DNA from: Flavobacterium aciduliphilum
GTDB lineage: Bacteria; Bacteroidota; Bacteroidia; Flavobacteriales; Flavobacteriaceae
Direction: 5' to 3'
Length of the DNA: 64,000 nucleotides
NCBI RefSeq assembly: GCF_003268855.1
Contig: NZ_QLSZ01000001.1
Coordinates: 197,369 to 261,368, forward strand
Both the position numbers and the translations under genes were made by a program. Numbering within the stretch: the stretch's first letter is position 1; every line of letters starts with the position of its first letter. This document shows positions 16,011 to 24,596 of the stretch, in pieces. Under the pieces are notes generated by a model. It saw only the letters and a list, made by a program, of their open reading frames with translations. It searched no databases and had not been told where the DNA came from.

Positions 16011-17399
16011 ATGAAATACGATATTATTGTTTTAGGAAGTGGCCCTGGAGGATATGTTACAGCCATCCGTGCGTCACAATTAGGCTTTAAAGTAGCGGTT
16101 ATTGAAAAAGAAAACTTAGGGGGGATTTGCCTTAACTGGGGTTGTATTCCAACGAAAGCGCTTTTGAAATCGGCTCAAGTTTTTGACTACCTAAAACATG
16201 CTTCCGATTATGGATTGACAGTAAAAGAATTTGATAAAGATTTTGCTGCTGTAGTAAAACGTTCGCGTGATGTAGCCGACGGCATGAGCAAAGGTGTTCA
16301 ATTTTTGATGAAGAAAAACAAAATTGACGTGATTGATGGTTTTGGTAAAATCAAGCCTGGTAAGAAAGTAGACGTTACCGATAAAGACGGTAAAGTAACT
16401 GAATATGCAGCAGATCATATCATCATTGCAACAGGGGCTCGTTCAAGAGAATTGCCTAATCTTCCGCAAGATGGTGTTAAAGTAATTGGGTATAGACAAG
16501 CGATGACGTTGCCAACACAACCTAAGAAAATGATTGTGGTAGGTTCGGGAGCGATTGGAGTGGAATTTGCGCATTTCTACAACTCGATGGGAACGGAAGT
16601 GACTATTGTGGAGTTTATGCCAAATATCGTACCTGTAGAAGACGAAGACATCTCGAAACAAATGGAGCGTTCTATGAAGAAAGCAGGTGTGAACATCATG
16701 ACCAATGCTTCTGTAGAGCGTATTGATACATCAGGTGCTGGAGTGAAAGCCTATGTTAAAACGGCTAAAGGTGAAGAAGTGCTTGAAGCAGATATTTTAT
16801 TGTCGGCAGTAGGTATCAAAACCAACATTGAAAATATAGGTCTAGAAGAAGTAGGTATCGCTACAGATAGAGATAAAATCTTAGTGAATGCTTACAATCA
16901 AACGAATGTGCCTGGTTATTATGCTATTGGAGACGTAACGCCTGGACAAGCTTTGGCGCACGTGGCTTCGGCGGAAGGAATTAACTGTGTGGAGAAAATT
17001 GCAGGATTACATGTAGAGCCCATTGATTATGGCAACATCCCAGGCTGTACGTATGCAACACCAGAGATTGCTTCTGTAGGATTGACAGAGAAAGCGGCTA
17101 AAGAAAAAGGATACGAATTGAAAATTGGTAAATTCCCATTCTCAGCTTCTGGAAAAGCAAAAGCGGCGGGGGCTGCCGATGGTTTTGTAAAGGTAATCTT
17201 TGATGCAAAATACGGGGAATGGTTGGGTTGCCACATGATTGGTGCTGGTGTTACGGATATGATTGCTGAGGCGGTTGTTGCTCGTAAACTAGAAACAACA
17301 GGCCATGAAATTTTAAAAGCAGTGCACCCACACCCTACTATGAGTGAGGCAGTGATGGAAGCGGTTGCTGCAGCTTATGATGAAGTAATTCACTTGTAG
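16011..17399 (+). CDS. lpdA: Dihydrolipoyl dehydrogenase
   Basis: The E3 flavoprotein of pyruvate, 2-oxoglutarate and branched-chain 2-oxoacid dehydrogenases and of the glycine cleavage system. It reoxidises lipoamide with NAD. The 462 residues show FAD site GSGPGG near 9-14, redox pair Cys40/Cys45 in GGICLNWGCIPTK, and NAD site GSGAIGVEF. The active-site base pair His441/Glu446 lies in HPHPTMSE. It is a single gene with its own terminator. Codon use is more GC-rich and regular than its neighbours, which fits high expression. The leader carries the duplicated micro-ORFs. Confidence 0.97.
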   Translation: MKYDIIVLGSGPGGYVTAIRASQLGFKVAVIEKENLGGICLNWGCIPTKALLKSAQVFDYLKHASDYGLTVKEFDKDFAAVVKRSRDVADGMSKGVQFLMKKNKIDVIDGFGKIKPGKKVDVTDKDGKVTEYAADHIIIATGARSRELPNLPQDGVKVIGYRQAMTLPTQPKKMIVVGSGAIGVEFAHFYNSMGTEVTIVEFMPNIVPVEDEDISKQMERSMKKAGVNIMTNASVERIDTSGAGVKAYVKTAKGEEVLEADILLSAVGIKTNIENIGLEEVGIATDRDKILVNAYNQTNVPGYYAIGDVTPGQALAHVASAEGINCVEKIAGLHVEPIDYGNIPGCTYATPEIASVGLTEKAAKEKGYELKIGKFPFSASGKAKAAGAADGFVKVIFDAKYGEWLGCHMIGAGVTDMIAEAVVARKLETTGHEILKAVHPHPTMSEAVMEAVAAAYDEVIHL

Positions 17400-17420
17400 A
17401 ATATCGATTTAGTATATAGA

Positions 17421-17455
17421 CTAATCCGTTTTGTGAAAGCAGAACGGATTTTTTA
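17421..17455 (+). terminator. Intrinsic terminator of lpdA
   Basis: AATCCGTT pairs with AACGGATT around a loop of about 12 bases, followed by TTTTTT. Confidence 0.82.
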
Positions 17456-17566
17456 TTGGGTGTAAATAGCTCTAGTGCTTCTAATATTGCTTTTTATCAT
17501 ATAGAAACATAGTTTTTTTGTCTTTAAAGGGGCTTCACTTGACATCGATTACAAAAGAAAATTTTT

Positions 17567-17632
17567 ACTCCTTGAGAAACTCCGTGCTAAATTTTGTGTG
17601 ACTTTGTGTTCCAAGGAGTGAGTTTTTTTTTA
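17567..17632 (+). repeat. Inverted repeat with trailing T run
   Basis: ACTCCTTG (17567-17574) pairs with CAAGGAGT (17612-17619) and is followed by nine T. The loop contains TTTGTGTGACTTTGTGTT, wording similar to the spacer at 51001-51148. It may be a decayed dispersed repeat or a second terminator. Confidence 0.5.
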
Positions 17633-17767
17633 TCCTTCTCAAAAAATTTCTACACATTAATTAATCATATCCCTTTTAAACCTCATAAGATTTTTTTACA
17701 AGCACTGCATTTATTTGCTTTTATCAATAGGAGTTTTTTAATTGATACGGTTTATAAAATATATTTC

Positions 17768-17882
17768 TCCTGATAAATTTTATAAAAGATATATATCTAT
17801 TGACTAAAAGATATACATGTTTTTCATAAAAGATATTATCTTTTTACTGAAAGATGTATATCTTTTTATTTTATCATCAGGA
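17768..17882. repeat. 115-bp imperfect palindrome built from AAAGATAT units
   Basis: The ends are TCCTGAT and ATCAGGA. The arms continue as imperfect complements through AAAAGATATATATC on the left and GATGTATATCTTTTT on the right. Inside, AAAGATAT or its complement recurs about six times. The centre is near 17825. The stretch 17400-18187 holds no credible gene beyond this repeat, the terminator and one inverted repeat. The palindrome could be a protein-binding array, a foldback element or an mRNA 3' structure. Confidence 0.6.
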
Positions 17883-18108
17883 AGAATTTATTTATTCATC
17901 AAGCGTATTCGTTTTTTTCTTCTTGATGAATTAAAAAAAAATGCAAAACATTATTACCACAACAAAGATCTGTGTTGAATTATTGGTAAAGTATCTCATT
18001 AAACTATTGAATTATTTCAAGAGAATACCTCCTATAAAGTAGATAGTCAATCTGTTTCTTCCAAGAACAAAAAAACAATCAAATCAAAAACCCGAAAGTA
18101 TATTTTTT
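17883..18108. other. Gene-free AT-rich spacer
   Basis: No reading frame, RNA gene or convincing repeat is seen. The sequence is strongly A+T-rich and ends at the promoter-like element of the VOC gene. Confidence 0.5.
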
Positions 18109-18116
18109 TATCTTTG
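18109..18116 (+). promoter_or_regulatory. -7 element before the VOC gene
   Basis: TATCTTTG lies 71 bases before the ATG, fitting TAnnTTTG. No spaced TTG was found. Confidence 0.35.
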
Positions 18117-18187
18117 TTGAGAGGACTATTTTTTTTGATGGTTTAATATTATAGTTTGTTAACAATCATTGTAAAAACTGATAAGTA

Positions 18188-18580
18188 ATGATACAATTTT
18201 CTTACACTATTCTTTACGTACAAGACGTAACAAAGTCGATTGAATTCTATGAAAAAGCATTTGGTTTTAAAAGAAAATTTATAACTCCTACAAATGATTA
18301 TGGCGAACTTTTAGTTGGCGAAACCACTCTTTCATTTGCATCAATAACATTAGCTAAATCAAATCTGAAGAACGGTTTTACAGAAAGTCGTTTGACAGAA
18401 AAACCTTTTGGTATTGAAATAGGTTTCACAACAGACCAAGTTGAAGAAACTTTGGCATCAGCCGTTAATGCAGGTGGAACAATTTTAGAATATCCTAAAA
18501 CAAAACCTTGGGGACAAATGGTTGCCTACATTAGAGACATTGACGGTTTTTTAATTGAAATCTGCACCCCCATGAACTAA
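18188..18580 (+). CDS. VOC family protein (glyoxalase/bleomycin-resistance fold)
   Basis: A 130-residue single-domain protein with two beta-alpha-beta-beta-beta modules. The first begins FSYTILYVQDVTKSIEFYEKAF and the second GIEIGFTTDQVEETLASAV. The C-terminal YIRDIDGFLIEICTP carries the usual Asp-Gly turn and a metal-ligand Glu. Members include dioxygenases, glyoxalases and binding proteins, and nothing here fixes which. It stands alone between large spacers, which suggests independent acquisition. Drug resistance should not be inferred. Confidence 0.88.
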   Translation: MIQFSYTILYVQDVTKSIEFYEKAFGFKRKFITPTNDYGELLVGETTLSFASITLAKSNLKNGFTESRLTEKPFGIEIGFTTDQVEETLASAVNAGGTILEYPKTKPWGQMVAYIRDIDGFLIEICTPMN

Positions 18581-18614
18581 TACTTAAAATAAAGTAAATG
18601 TACAACTCAGATGA

Positions 18615-18633
18615 AGCGGATTTGCAATCCGCT
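18615..18633. repeat. Short perfect hairpin AGCGGATT-TGC-AATCCGCT
   Basis: Eight-pair stem with a three-base loop in the spacer after the VOC gene. I recall similar GCGGATTTGCAATCCGC elements dispersed in Bacteroidota spacers. There is no T run, so it is not a clear terminator. Confidence 0.55.
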
Positions 18634-18735
18634 CAAACAAAGACATAAACTAATCCCCAGTTTTTTTTCTTTTAATATGCTATGATGTAACCTACTCATT
18701 AGATAACTATTTTTAAACCTTTCAATTAAAATCAT

Positions 18736-18743
18736 TAGCTTTG
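18736..18743 (+). promoter_or_regulatory. -7 element before exported protein gene
   Basis: TAGCTTTG lies 17 bases before the ATG at 18761, matching TAnnTTTG. Confidence 0.35.
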
Positions 18744-18760
18744 AACAACATCCTTTAATT

Positions 18761-19525
18761 ATGAGAATACCCCTATCTTCTGTGCTTTTGGTTTTGTTTG
18801 TGAGTGCTACTACTGCTTTCGGTCAACAACAGCGTAACGATTCTACCAAAACCTCTTTGACACCGTCTGATTTGAATGTCATGAGTTCGATGACGTTGAA
18901 TGAGCAAGTGGAATATTTCGAAGACTTGACGCGACTGAAACGCTTTTTAAAAATCGAATTGGTGAGTAAAAAAGAATACGACGCCAAGAAGAAAACTGCG
19001 GTGAATTATGTTACCGACATCGATAAAATCAAAAAAAAGAAAGGCGTTATTATCTTGCCTTGTTTGAAAAAGAAGGTGAAATTTGTTGACAAACCCGACA
19101 ATGAAGAAGACCGACACGAATATACCTATATCGGTCAGATTCCTTTTTTGAACCAATATATTGTTGGTGGTATGTATTGGGAAACTCTGGATTACAAATT
19201 GATTGACAAAACTTCGGGCAACGAAACAATTGCTTTAGGAAGCTATCCACATGTGGCTCCCGACAAAAAACACATCATTTGCATTTATGCCAATCCGTAT
19301 GAAAACACCGCCGATTTGGATTTGTACTCCATTAAAAACGGAAAAATAAAACCCGTAGTCAACGTGAGTTTTAAAAACTGGATGAATACTTTGGAAGAAA
19401 ACAAAACCTTTTGGAGTCAAGACGGGTACCTGTATTGTCCGGTCAATCACATCAATGTTTACTGGAACAAAGACGGCAACATCAACAACAAATGTCAATA
19501 CATTAGAATGAAGATAATGAGATAA
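18761..19525 (+). CDS. Exported protein of unknown function
   Basis: A 254-residue protein I do not recognise. A signal peptide (MRIPLSSVLLVLFVSATTAFG, cleavage near residue 21) is followed by a polar mature domain. A Lys-rich stretch near 67-105 (KKKKGVIILPCLKKKVKF) is followed by a beta-rich second half with YIGQIPFLNQYIVGGMYWET and HVAPDKKHIICIYANPYE. No lipobox, sorting domain or catalytic motif is seen. It is monocistronic, 230 bases upstream of the sigma-factor operon on the same strand, so a link to that operon is possible but not shown. Confidence 0.7.
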   Translation: MRIPLSSVLLVLFVSATTAFGQQQRNDSTKTSLTPSDLNVMSSMTLNEQVEYFEDLTRLKRFLKIELVSKKEYDAKKKTAVNYVTDIDKIKKKKGVIILPCLKKKVKFVDKPDNEEDRHEYTYIGQIPFLNQYIVGGMYWETLDYKLIDKTSGNETIALGSYPHVAPDKKHIICIYANPYENTADLDLYSIKNGKIKPVVNVSFKNWMNTLEENKTFWSQDGYLYCPVNHINVYWNKDGNINNKCQYIRMKIMR

Positions 19526-19754
19526 AAAATGAAATGATCATTACAATTCATCGGTGACTAAATGTAAAATATTTTTGTTTTTTTTTGAACGATTACAGCC
19601 CTTCAAATAGTGCATACACCCTTTCTCGTTTCCAACAAAACTTATAGTTCCATAAAAAACATCCTATTTCTAGAATTTTTATATCTTTATTCTAATCCTC
19701 ATGCAAGGACATTGCTAAAACGTCGTCTAAACCAATGTAACCGTATTTTGCAAC

Positions 19755-20306
19755 ATGATTGAAAAGCTAAAAGCTAGAGACAACAACGCCTTTGAAGCGC
19801 TCGTAACAGACTATAAAAATAGTGTGTTTACTACGTGCTATCGCTTTTTACTCAATGAACAAGATGCCGAAGATGTCTCGCAAGAAGTTTTTATCGAAAT
19901 TTTTCAATCCATACACACCTTTAAAGGAAACTCAAAACTGAGCACATGGATTTATCGTATTACGATTTCAAAATGTCTAGACGAAATTAAAAAGCGTAAT
20001 CGAAAAAAGAGGTTATCTTCCCTTGGAAAACTACTTCCTTTGGAAAGCGTTTCTAATTGGCTATCAGGCGGAACACAAGCCGATGACTCCATACATATTG
20101 ATGAAAATTATAGAGAAATAGCTAAAATACTCAACACCCTTCCCGAAAACCAACGTGTAGCCTTTACACTCAGTAAAATGGAAGGTTTTTCCAATGCCGA
20201 AATTGCCGAAATCATGAACACCACGGTTATTGCTGTAGAAAGCTTGGTGCATCGGGCTAAGAAAAAATCGGCTGAGGGATTATTAGAAATTTTGAAAAAG
20301 AACTAA
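19755..20306 (+). CDS. ECF-type RNA polymerase sigma factor
   Basis: A 183-residue sigma-70 family factor with only regions 2 and 4. Region 2 spans about 10-75 and includes LLNEQDAEDVSQEVFIEIFQ and STWIYRITISKCLDEIKKR. Region 4 spans about 115-175 and includes LPENQRVAFTLSKMEGFSN and the helix-turn-helix IAEIMNTTVIAVESLVHRAKK. It begins a tightly packed operon that runs to 27938. The next two genes encode a small membrane protein and a CpxP-like protein, the usual form of a sigma/anti-sigma envelope sensor. Confidence 0.93.
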   Translation: MIEKLKARDNNAFEALVTDYKNSVFTTCYRFLLNEQDAEDVSQEVFIEIFQSIHTFKGNSKLSTWIYRITISKCLDEIKKRNRKKRLSSLGKLLPLESVSNWLSGGTQADDSIHIDENYREIAKILNTLPENQRVAFTLSKMEGFSNAEIAEIMNTTVIAVESLVHRAKKKSAEGLLEILKKN

Positions 20307-20358
20307 CATCGTGACAGAATGATAAAAATATATCGTCTAACTTAAAAAACATCCTTTT

Positions 20359-20661
20359 ATGAATCCAGAACTACATCAAGAATCTATCACTCAAAAACTA
20401 GACGCTTTTGAGTTGATGCCTCCTAGAACTGTTTCATCAAATTGGGACTCTATAATGGCTTATAAATTGCGTCATCTTCCCAAATCCTCTTCATGGAATA
20501 GTAATACTCTTTTTTTAACGGGTTTGGTGCTCCTTAATGGAAGTATACTTCTCTTTTCATATACAAGAAATCATGAGAAACAACCCGTAAAAAAAATACG
20601 TTATGAAATGCTTTCTAACGAATTATTACTTCCAACAAATCAATATTATGGATATTTTTAA
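20359..20661 (+). CDS. Small membrane protein, candidate anti-sigma factor
   Basis: A 100-residue protein with one membrane helix near residues 50-68 (NTLFLTGLVLLNGSILLFSY). The cytoplasmic N-terminal half contains LDAFELMPPRTVSSNWDSIM, resembling short anti-sigma-like proteins found after ECF factors in Bacteroidota. There is no zinc-binding ZAS motif. The position 52 bases after the sigma gene and the topology favour an anti-sigma role (inference). Its 3' end overlaps the next gene by 14 bases. Confidence 0.65.
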   Translation: MNPELHQESITQKLDAFELMPPRTVSSNWDSIMAYKLRHLPKSSSWNSNTLFLTGLVLLNGSILLFSYTRNHEKQPVKKIRYEMLSNELLLPTNQYYGYF

Positions 20662-21145
20662 AAAACACCAAATCGCTACTAGAATAATCTTCTTACTCGT
20701 TTTTTTAAATCTTTCTATGATCCTTTTTTTCTTTTGGAGAGAATATAGTGTAAGAGAAGAACCTCTTTTGTTTCCAAAAAACGAGGCTTATAAAGACGTC
20801 TCGGGAATATTAAAAGAAGCTTTAAACCTAACTAAAAAACAAGAAAGCCAGTTTGAAGCCATCAGAGAAAAATATTTTCGAAAAGAAGCCTTTTTGAAGC
20901 AAATTATAAGAGAAGATAAAGATTTAATGAACGAAAATATATTTAACAAATCTACCGATTCGCTAATTGTCAAAGGATTAGCCAAACAAATTTCAGCCAA
21001 CGAATATAAAATGGAGTTGTTGCGCTACCAACAAGCCCAAGAATTTAAATCGGTTTGTACTGCTCAACAACAAGAAAAATTTAAAAACTTGGTTCGTGAA
21101 ATTCGAGATTATTTCAGACCAGATAACCAACCCTATAAAAGATAA
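20648..21145 (+). CDS. Spy/CpxP-like periplasmic protein with N-terminal anchor
   Basis: A 165-residue protein with one N-terminal membrane helix (about 10-30) and an all-helical periplasmic domain. The segment LKEALNLTKKQESQFEAIREKYF and the later YKMELLRYQQAQEFKSVCTAQQQEKF form the two LTxxQ-like motifs of the Spy/CpxP group, often called periplasmic heavy-metal sensor. In this setting it may sense metal or misfolded protein and control the upstream sigma factor. The ATG at 20648 is chosen because it gives the usual short cytoplasmic lead. An upstream ATG at 20603 would overlap the previous gene by 59 bases. Confidence 0.75.
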   Translation: MDIFKKHQIATRIIFLLVFLNLSMILFFFWREYSVREEPLLFPKNEAYKDVSGILKEALNLTKKQESQFEAIREKYFRKEAFLKQIIREDKDLMNENIFNKSTDSLIVKGLAKQISANEYKMELLRYQQAQEFKSVCTAQQQEKFKNLVREIRDYFRPDNQPYKR

Positions 21146-21148
21146 AAA

Positions 21149-22849
21149 ATGAAAATCAAAGCTCCTTTTCTAAACCTAAAGTGCAATCTTGTCTGCTGTA
21201 TGCTTTTATGTTCAGTATTACAAAGTATTGCACAACAACAATCTATAATCTTAGGAAGACCCACAGATACATCCATAACGGCCAGCATTTTATTAGACCA
21301 AAATGTAACTTATTATCTTGAATATGGTACACAAAGCGGGAATTATCCGAATAGTACCGTAATCTACACTAACGCAGCCAATGTACCCGATGAAATAGAT
21401 ATAACTAATTTAGCTCCAAACACACAATACTACTACAGAATGCAATATAAAGTAGTAGGAGCCACAAGCTACACCCCAACTTCAGAATACAAGTTTCACA
21501 CACAACGCCCTGCAGGAAGTCCTTTCACATTTACCGTTGAAGCCGATGAACATTTGTATAGTGGCTATTCTGATGCTGGAATTTACCAAGTAACACTAGC
21601 CAATGAAAAATCTGAAAACCCAGATTTTATGCTTTCGCTGGGAGATATTTTTGGAGATGACCACTCACCTACGACAACGACCAGTGCTGATATGGATGTA
21701 TTACACAAAAACTACAGACAGTATTTAGGACAAATCTGTAATTCAGTACCTTTATATATTTGCCTTGGAAATCATGATGCCGAAAATGATTATTATCTTA
21801 ATGTAAATGGAATTTACACAACCGCTACCAACAATTTACCTGCAGCACCCAATGGAATTGGGGTATGGGGAACACAATGGCGTAAATATTATTATCCAAA
21901 TCCTTTTCCTAATGGGTTCTATACTGGGAATACTAATTCTGAAGGCTTTGGAATGGATTTACCAGAAAACTATTATGCGTGGACATGGGGCGATGCGTTA
22001 TTTGTAGTTTTAGATGTCTACAGAACAGAGATATTTCCAGGCGCTACGCCAGTAGATGGCTCGAAACCACAAAATTGGGATTGGACTTTGGGCTATAGCC
22101 AATATCAATGGATGCGAAATGTTTTAGAAAATAGTACCGCAGCGCATAAATTTGTTTTTGCTCATCATTCAAGAGGTCAAGGAAGAGGTGGAATCGTTTG
22201 GGCTCCGGGGTATGAATGGGGAGGGATGCAAAATAATCAATATAAGTTTGACCAATACAGACCAGGATGGGGAAAACCTATTCATCAAGTTTTTATAGAT
22301 ACTGGAGTTGATATTTTCTTTCAAGGACATGACCATTTATTTGCTAAAGAACAACTCAACGGGGTAGTCTATCAAGAAGTTCCTATGCCCAGTGATGCCA
22401 CATATACACTAGGATATACCGCCAATGCCTCTGCCTATTCAGATGTAACATTAGACGGAACAGGACATGTTAAAGTAGATGTCTCTGACAATTGTGTAAC
22501 GGTGAGTTATGTAAAATCATACATACCCGGCACTACAGGAGCCACAGGACATACGAATGGAGAAATTGGATATACGTACTCCGTTGGAGCTTGTGCTTTA
22601 AATACCAACGACGCAGGTACTAAAAAATCTAAAGTATTTACATATCCGAATCCTTCCGATGATAAACTTTATATCGCTTGGGATAATGATTATACAAATC
22701 ATCATTATGAATTAACAAACATCTTAGGACAAACTTTAGTTACATTTGAAACGAACGAGTTAGAAACAAGCACTATTCCTGACGGAATTTACTTTTTACA
22801 AATCGACCAAATCAAAGATTTAACAAAAAAAATTATCATTAAACATTAA
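21149..22849 (+). CDS. T9SS-exported metallophosphoesterase with N-terminal Fn3-like domain
   Basis: A 566-residue exported protein. After a signal peptide (about 1-28) comes a fibronectin III/purple-acid-phosphatase-like domain (about 32-120). The calcineurin-type phosphoesterase domain (about 125-450) has DEH, GDIFGDD, GNHD, HH and GHDH motifs. The last 70 residues begin YPNPSDDKLYIAWDND and end LTKKIIIKH, a T9SS type A sorting domain. It is therefore probably exported to the cell surface or medium and cleaves phosphoesters. It lies 3 bases after the CpxP-like gene and is paralogous to the next gene. Confidence 0.88.
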   Translation: MKIKAPFLNLKCNLVCCMLLCSVLQSIAQQQSIILGRPTDTSITASILLDQNVTYYLEYGTQSGNYPNSTVIYTNAANVPDEIDITNLAPNTQYYYRMQYKVVGATSYTPTSEYKFHTQRPAGSPFTFTVEADEHLYSGYSDAGIYQVTLANEKSENPDFMLSLGDIFGDDHSPTTTTSADMDVLHKNYRQYLGQICNSVPLYICLGNHDAENDYYLNVNGIYTTATNNLPAAPNGIGVWGTQWRKYYYPNPFPNGFYTGNTNSEGFGMDLPENYYAWTWGDALFVVLDVYRTEIFPGATPVDGSKPQNWDWTLGYSQYQWMRNVLENSTAAHKFVFAHHSRGQGRGGIVWAPGYEWGGMQNNQYKFDQYRPGWGKPIHQVFIDTGVDIFFQGHDHLFAKEQLNGVVYQEVPMPSDATYTLGYTANASAYSDVTLDGTGHVKVDVSDNCVTVSYVKSYIPGTTGATGHTNGEIGYTYSVGACALNTNDAGTKKSKVFTYPNPSDDKLYIAWDNDYTNHHYELTNILGQTLVTFETNELETSTIPDGIYFLQIDQIKDLTKKIIIKH

Positions 22850-22853
22850 GAAC

Positions 22854-24590
22854 ATGAGAAAAAATCTATATCTATTGGCAATTTTATTTTTCACAAAATA
22901 TACCGTACACTCTCAAACAATTAGTCGTCAAGAAATTTTAGGAAAACCAACCGATACGAGCGTAACCCTAAAGATGTTTTTTTCAACCTCTGCTGAAGTA
23001 GCCATTCAATTTGGTACAACCAGTGGAAATTATAGTCAGCAAACGAATTGGCAAACCTTTGCGGCAAATGACCCTGTAGAAATTACGATAAATGGATTAC
23101 AACCCGATACAAAATACTTTTATGCGGTCATCTATAGAAATCCAGGGGATACCAATTTTACGACTAAAACCGAACATAGTTTCCATACACAAAGACAAGC
23201 GGGAAGCAGTTTTGTTTATGTAGTCCAAGCCGACCCACATCTAGATGCTTCTTCAGACACAGCCTTATATCAAAGATGTCTACAGAACCAACTCGAAGAC
23301 AATCCTGATTTCATGATTGATTTAGGAGATTTTCTAATGACTGATAAATTAAAAAACACAACGACCAACTTAATTCCGCACGACACCATAACTTATCGTT
23401 GCAACTTGCTTCGCTCCTATTATGAGAACATTTGTCATTCAGTACCTTTATTCATAGCTCTTGGAAATCATGAAGGAGAAGCGGGCTGGAATCTAAATGG
23501 AACCGCAAACAACATTGCTGTTTGGAATACTCAAGAACGACAAAAGTTTTTTTTAAATCCAGGGCCTGATAGTTTTTATTCGGGAGATTCCACGATACAA
23601 AACTATGTTGGACCAAACAATACCGCTGGACAAAGAAAAGCTTATTATTCGTGGACATGGGGTGATGCTCTTTTTGTAGTACTTGACCCTTACTGGTACA
23701 CCAATCCGAAACCTACCGCAAATACTGGATGGAATTGGTCGCTAGGCTTAACACAATACAACTGGTTAAAAACAACACTTGAAAACAGTACCGCCAAATT
23801 CAAATTTATCTTTGCCCATCAAATTGTGGGGGGTGACGCTGAAGGCCGTGGAGGTATTGAATATGCCAACAAATATGAATGGGGAGGCATGAATTCTGAT
23901 GGTATAACTCCAGCATTTACGACCAATAGACCCGGTTGGTACAAACCTATAAAAGATGTATTGACTGAAAATCATGTGACCATTTTCTTTCATGGTCATG
24001 ACCATTTCTTTGACAAACAAGATAAAGATTGTTTAGTATATCAAGAAACACCACAACCAAGTTTGCCTAATTTCAATTATCCTTCTCAAGCTGCGACGTA
24101 TGGTTATTTGAATGGGCAAATCGTGGCAAATTCAGGACACTTAAGAATAACCGTAGGAGCTTCACAAATACAAGTGGACTATGTACGCGCTTACCTTCCT
24201 GCTAGTGAAAATGGTACAAGACACAATAAAGATGTATCTGCTAGCTATACCATTCCACTAAACAATTGCTATAGCTTAAGTAACCCAACAGCTGTAATAT
24301 GGAATTCAAATTATGCTGATGAAATCGTTTATCCTAACCCCCTTACAACCAGTTCAAAGATTGAATTTACGCTCAAAAAAGCTGATCGCATTTCTATTTA
24401 TATATATAATGAATTAGGGCAAATGATTAAGAATTTAGTCACCAATAATTCTGTGTCAGAAGGAAATTTTCAAGTACTTTGGGATGGAAAAGATGATTAT
24501 GAAATTCCCGTTTCAAATGGAACCTATATTTACAAAATAATTGGAGAAAATGGTGCCTCAAGCACTGGGAAAATAATAGTAACAAAATAA
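22854..24590 (+). CDS. T9SS-exported metallophosphoesterase, paralogue
   Basis: A 578-residue protein with the same layout as its neighbour: signal peptide, Fn3-like domain, phosphoesterase domain. The metal motifs are DPH, GDFLMTD, GNHE, FAHQ and GHDH. GNHE replaces GNHD and Gln follows the His of the fourth motif, so metal use may differ. The sorting domain is of the FlgD-like type, with YPNPLTTSSKIEFTLKKA and NGTYIYKI, ending GKIIVTK. It starts 4 bases after the first copy. The pair appears to be an old duplication with separately acquired C-terminal domains. Confidence 0.87.
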   Translation: MRKNLYLLAILFFTKYTVHSQTISRQEILGKPTDTSVTLKMFFSTSAEVAIQFGTTSGNYSQQTNWQTFAANDPVEITINGLQPDTKYFYAVIYRNPGDTNFTTKTEHSFHTQRQAGSSFVYVVQADPHLDASSDTALYQRCLQNQLEDNPDFMIDLGDFLMTDKLKNTTTNLIPHDTITYRCNLLRSYYENICHSVPLFIALGNHEGEAGWNLNGTANNIAVWNTQERQKFFLNPGPDSFYSGDSTIQNYVGPNNTAGQRKAYYSWTWGDALFVVLDPYWYTNPKPTANTGWNWSLGLTQYNWLKTTLENSTAKFKFIFAHQIVGGDAEGRGGIEYANKYEWGGMNSDGITPAFTTNRPGWYKPIKDVLTENHVTIFFHGHDHFFDKQDKDCLVYQETPQPSLPNFNYPSQAATYGYLNGQIVANSGHLRITVGASQIQVDYVRAYLPASENGTRHNKDVSASYTIPLNNCYSLSNPTAVIWNSNYADEIVYPNPLTTSSKIEFTLKKADRISIYIYNELGQMIKNLVTNNSVSEGNFQVLWDGKDDYEIPVSNGTYIYKIIGENGASSTGKIIVTK

Positions 24591-24596
24591 CAAAAA

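Noticed and set aside
18188..18580. Antibiotic (bleomycin or fosfomycin) resistance gene
   Set aside because: The VOC fold is shared by many enzymes. Nothing specific to resistance proteins is visible and the context is not a resistance region.
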